From assembly GCF_014839835.1 (NCBI RefSeq), contig NC_071625.1, forward strand, positions 13,612,501 through 13,676,500: a stretch of DNA of 64,000 nucleotides. The letters are read 5' to 3'. Positions 60,365-64,000 of this stretch are shown here, in pieces; position 1 is the stretch's first letter; every line of letters starts with the position of its first letter. Source of the stretch: Dryobates pubescens (lineage: Eukaryota; Chordata; Aves; Piciformes; Picidae). Made by a program: the position numbers and the translations under genes. Below the pieces are notes generated by a model that was not told the DNA's origin, ran no database searches, and saw only the letters and a program-made list of their open reading frames with translations.

Positions 60365-61020
60365 GTGGACATCGAGCTGCCCATGAGATAGCAACGTGCC
60401 CTTGTGGCCAAGAAGGGCAGTGGGGTCCTGGGTGCATGGAGAAGCACGTGGCCAGCAGGTCAAGGGAGGTTCTCCTGCCCCTCTAACTCTGCCCTAGTGA
60501 GGCCACATAGCTGAAGAACTGAGTCCAGTTGTGGGCTCCCCAGTTCAAGAGACACAGGGAACTGCTGGAGAGAATCCAGTGGAGGCTATGAAGACACTGA
60601 GGGGCCTGGAGCATCTCTGTGAGGAGAAAAGGCTGAGAGACCTGGGACTGTTGAGCCTGGAGAAAAGCAGTCTGAGAGGGGAGCTCATCAATGCTCAGCA
60701 AGAGCTAAAGGGTGGGGGGCAAGAGGCTGGGGCCAGACACCTCTCAGTGGTGCCCAGTGACAGGACAAGGGGCAGTGGCATAAACTAGAACCCATGAAGC
60801 TCCACCTAAACCTGAGAAACTTCTTGACTCTGAGGACAACAAAGCTCTGGAGCAGGCTTCCCAGAGAGGTTGTGGAGTCTCCTTCTCTGGAGACATTCCA
60901 AACCCACCTGGCCATTGTGATCCTGGGCACCCTGCTGTGGGTGGCCCTGCTTTAGCAGGGGGTTGTACTGGATGATCTCCAGAGGTTCCTTCCAGCCTCC
61001 ACCTTTCTGGGACTCTGTGA
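60365..61020 (+). mobile_element. CR1 LINE, 3' half
   Basis: Opposite to the gene and only about 50 bases upstream of its first coding exon. From 'gcccttgtggccaagaaggg' to the 3' terminus 'gatctccagaggttccttcc'. Confidence 0.85.
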
Positions 61021-61400
61021 TAGCACAGGATCTCAGAAGAATTCAAGCTGAAAGAGGTCTCAAGCCCAACCCTGCACCCTCTCAAATCCTCATGCAGTTG
61101 AGTTTTCAGCATCTGCAATAACAGAGATCCCACAGCCTCCCTGCTCCCTTGTTCCTGGTTGGTCACCTTCATGGTAGAAAACAAAACATTAATCTAACCA
61201 AAGTTTCCCACATTCTTTCTTGTCCCCATTGCCTCCTGTCCCCCCACTGTACACTCAAAGGATGAGTCCAGCTTCTACTAAGCCCTTCCTGTAAGAAGTG
61301 GCCCCCAGCAGGAGCTTGTCTGTCCTGTTCTCTACAAAACTAGAAAGGCCTCATTAAATTCCACCCTCTTCCTTCTTCTCACAGAAGTAGGGCAAAGACT
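61021..61400 (-). mobile_element. Old, diverged CR1-like remnant
   Basis: Faint CR1 3' character in - orientation: 'gctgaaagaggtctcaagcc' and later 'cccattgcctcctgtcccc'. Much more diverged than its neighbours, so probably an early insertion. Confidence 0.4.
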
Positions 61401-62310
61401 CAATTCTCCTGTTTAACTTCTCCTGGACCCAGATGTTTTGTTTCAACCCAAACCCAGGGGTGAACATAGAAACTTCCTCCTGCAGGTGGACAGAACCTGG
61501 CCAATATTCAGATAACAAGAGACATGCCTGCTTCTAGGTCATGGAGGAAATCAAGGAAGCAAGAATGATGCCTCCACTCTGGGCCACCTGGTAGAAGTTT
61601 GCTAGAAGACTGAAGAGGTCAAAAGAGGAATTGAAAGGATGCAGTTAAGGGAAGTAGAAACACGCTCGAAGCTTTGTGGCAGGAAACCCAAATGCAGCTG
61701 GGGTGGGTCCAGAGGAGAATGTAGGCAGAGCTTGGGCAGAAAGGCTGCAGAGAGCTCTACATGGAGGAGGGTGGTGTTCCTGGGGGCTTCACTGGAGGTT
61801 CTCACTGGGAGAGCTCACTTTGTAAAGTATTAGGAAAGAACCTGAAGGTCTGGTCTCCAAACCCCACAAAATCCCCTGGATCTCCTCAAGTAGGGTCTGC
61901 CAGTGTGGCTGACTCCACCATAGCCACAGAGGCAGAGATCCAACAACCAAACATCCTACCATGGTGGCTCAGACCACACTCATGCTCTTCTCTTTCAGCA
62001 CCATTCACTCTGGGATGACCACCTCAAAGTCACGAGGGAGCAACCATGACAAGGTTTTGCAATGAGCTGGGAGGTGACAGTGGAAGTGGAAAAAATCCCG
62101 TGGTGAGCAGCACTTCCCTCATTTCCCATCCACACAATTTGCTGCTGAGGTTTGGTAACTCAGCTGGCAGAGCAAAACCTTCAAATTCTGTGAATTTAAG
62201 GGACAGAATTGAAGGGTAACACTCTGTGTCCCAACCCCACCCTGCTCAATCGTCTCTTTTTAGGACCTTGGGTTTATTTTACTTGCCTCTTTAAAGTTCT
62301 GTATCCACAA
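61400..62310. other. Probable first intron of the CYLD-like gene, nothing identified
   Basis: No exon, RNA gene or identifiable repeat. If the first exon is near 63.3 kb as inferred, this is intronic. Confidence 0.4.
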
Positions 62311-62840
62311 GGAATAAAATAAAACCTCACTCTGCTTTAAATGCCTCCAAAAGAAGAAAACCAGAAGAAATAATTTTCCTCAGCAAAACAAATAAACTCT
62401 GCTCTTCAGCAAACCCCCCCAAATGAACCATTTTCCTCATCAACCCCCAAGAACAGTTTTCCTCATTAAACCCCATGAATAAAGCTATTTCTTCATCAAC
62501 CCCCCCCATGAATAAACTCTTTTCTTCATCAAACCTGAAGAACAAACCGCTTGCCTCAACAAAACCCCAGAATAAAGCACTTTCCTCATTAAAACCCCAA
62601 GAATAAACCTTTTTTTCTCATTAAAACCCCAGTATAAGGCAATTTCATCATCAAAACCCCAAGAACAAATCATTTTCCTCATTAAGTATAGAATAGAATA
62701 GAATAGAATAGACCAGGTTGGAAGAGACCTTCGAGATCACTGTGTCCCAACACCATCTAATGAACTAAACCCCCAGAGCGAACCATTGTCCTCATCGAAC
62801 CCCAAGAATAAACCCCTCTCCTTATCACAACTCACGAATA
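62310..62840. repeat. AT-rich minisatellite, about 33 bp units
   Basis: About a dozen degenerate units of the form CCCCAAGAATAAACCATTTT then CCTCATCAAA. Each has AATAAA or AACAAA on the + strand, so at least eight AATAAA hexamers occur. A GAATA microsatellite and a short CR1 piece (62690-62765) sit inside the array. Confidence 0.85.
62688..62765 (-). mobile_element. GAATA microsatellite with short CR1 tail
   Basis: GAATA repeated four to five times, then 'ccaggttggaagagaccttc' and 'gagatcactgtgtcccaaca'. This is the CR1 3' end with its expanded microsatellite tail, read from the - strand, inserted in the AT-rich minisatellite. Confidence 0.65.
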
Positions 62841-63119
62841 AACAGGTTGGTTTTTTTTCCTCATTGAACAAAATGAAAATCAGTAATAAACCATCTCCTT
62901 AACACACGATATCCCAAACTCCCTCCCACTTCAACAGAAATACAGGCACATCCAAGCCAGCCTGCGCTAGTTGGGCTTGTGGTGTTTTAACTATCGCTGA
63001 AACCTGAGGGACTGTGCTGCGGGGAACCTGCAACGCGCCAGATAATTAAAATTAAAGCCAGATCAAAGCAGTACAGTGAGGCTAGGCTACAGGAAAGGTC
63101 TCCAGGGGCTTAGCCCTGA

Positions 63120-63560
63120 GGTAATGGGGGGCCGAGATGACCCCCAGAGGAGTCGTGGGGCGCCAAACTCGGGGTAAAGGCCCCGCTGTGGGGCGATGGA
63201 GAAAGCGCAAGGGGAGGCAGAGGTGAGGGGGACCCCGGCCAGGCCACCCCCGTTCCCCCCCTCCCCCCGATCTCACCGTCTCCTGCCGCGGCCCCGGCCC
63301 CGCCGTTCCCCCACCACAGAGTCGCGGGGGGGCGCAACCCAGAGCGGCGTAGCCCCAGCGCCGGCACTTCCGGCCCGCCTCGCTACCGCCGGCTCGTCGG
63401 CCAATGGGGAGAGGCGGAGGGTCAGGAGGAGAGCCAATGAAAGGGAAGGGGGCGGGCGCGGGGTGATGGGGGGGGCAGGTGGGAGGCGGGCGTGGGGCGG
63501 GCATCTGCCGCCTGCTGTGTGCCGTGCTGGAGGCAGGGCTCCTGCGGGTTGCGGCGCGGC
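63120..63560. promoter_or_regulatory. CpG island, probable promoter and first exon of the CYLD-like gene
   Basis: GC- and CpG-rich stretch. On the - strand a good donor (ggagacg|gtgagatcgg) lies at 63277/63276, so an untranslated first exon ending at 63277 is likely, with a start near 63360-63400. A CCAAT box on that strand (TCATTGGCTCTC, read as gagagccaatga near 63430) and another at about 63400 (gccaatgg) fit a promoter there. No in-frame ATG is found in this exon. Confidence 0.55.
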
Positions 63561-63579
63561 TGCGTCTGCATGGGCCTGT

Positions 63580-64000
63580 CCTTGTGTCCCCATGGCTCCG
63601 TGTCCCTATGGTCCTGTGTCTCCATAGTCTTGTGTCCCCGAGTCTCCTGTCCCTATGAGTTTATGTCCCCTACTGCTATGTCTCCATGGCCCTGTGTCCC
63701 CACGGACCTGTATGCCCGCGGACTTGTCCCGCCAGCCCTGTGTCCTCATAGCCTTGTGCCCCCATGTCCCCGCAGCCCTGTGTTTCCAGAGCCCTGTGTC
63801 CCATGTACTTACAGCTCTGTCCCCATAGCCCTGTGTCTCCAAACCCTGGACCTCAATGGCCCACTGTCTCCATCACCTACTGTCCTGCATCCCCACAGTG
63901 TACTATCTATTGTCCCTGTGTCCCCTTGGCCCTCTGCCTCGTGGCCTGTGTCCTCTGGCCCTGTGCCCTGTGTCCCATGTTCTGTGTTCCCTCCTTGGGT
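63580..64000. repeat. Minisatellite of CCCTGTGTCCCCATAG units, running off the end
   Basis: Degenerate tandem units of about 18-24 bases built on CCTGTGTCCCCATAG / GTCTCCATAGCC; about 18 units in the window. On the - strand this gives Asp/Gly/Thr-rich frames that are repeat artefacts. Confidence 0.8.

Noticed and set aside
63082-63504. Pro-rich 140-codon frame on the - strand
   Set aside because: Typical CpG-island open frame; the likely splice donor at 63277 and the lack of a fitting phase argue for an untranslated exon.

Overview
The window looks like a gene-dense, GC-rich piece of a bird genome, probably from a microchromosome. Two things point there: dozens of 5'-truncated CR1 LINE copies, whose 3' ends carry the usual avian CR1 tail, and genes with short to medium introns, CpG-rich first exons and many minisatellites. 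By eye CR1 covers about a fifth of the window and nearly half of the introns of the last gene. That is high for a bird; CR1-rich lineages such as woodpeckers and relatives are a possible source, but this is only inference.

Layout, left to right. (1) 128-183: last coding exon of GFUS (GDP-L-fucose synthase), + strand. (2) 2773-6238: PYCR3, + strand, six coding exons, 274 aa, TATA/CCAAT promoter and AATAAA at 6414. (3) 6420-12287: no gene found; a 36-39 bp tandem repeat, CR1 pieces, an 18-copy GC-rich minisatellite (8386-9130) and a promoter- or LTR-like block. (4) 12288-14132: TIGD5, single exon, - strand. (5) 14660-39020: EEF1D, + strand, head-to-head with TIGD5, with the large alternative exon for the long nuclear isoform (24123-25376), the exons shared by all isoforms, and a candidate 25-codon cassette exon. 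(6) 40336-45061: NAPRT, + strand, 13 exons, 524 aa. (7) 47958-60312: a CYLD-like deubiquitinase, - strand, 14 coding exons, 783 aa, with a CpG-rich probable first exon near 63.3 kb. (8) 63.5-64 kb: another minisatellite running off the end.

GFUS-PYCR3-TIGD5-EEF1D-NAPRT is the order known around human 8q24.3, with orientations consistent with one inversion of the whole block. After NAPRT the human map continues with MROH6 and GSDMD; here a CYLD paralogue takes that place.

All splice models below were assembled by hand from GT-AG (one GC-AG) sites and checked for phase: every coding total divides by three and agrees with the known protein families. The genes are housekeeping or metabolic (GDP-fucose, proline, NAD salvage, translation elongation) plus one ubiquitin-signalling gene; I see no evidence that they work as one system. 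The most notable items are the CYLD paralogue with an intact catalytic triad but a stripped regulatory linker, the six-fold repeated motif built into the EEF1D long exon, the two compound minisatellites, a perfect-arm hairpin and a candidate microexon in EEF1D intron 1, and LINE-into-LINE insertions.
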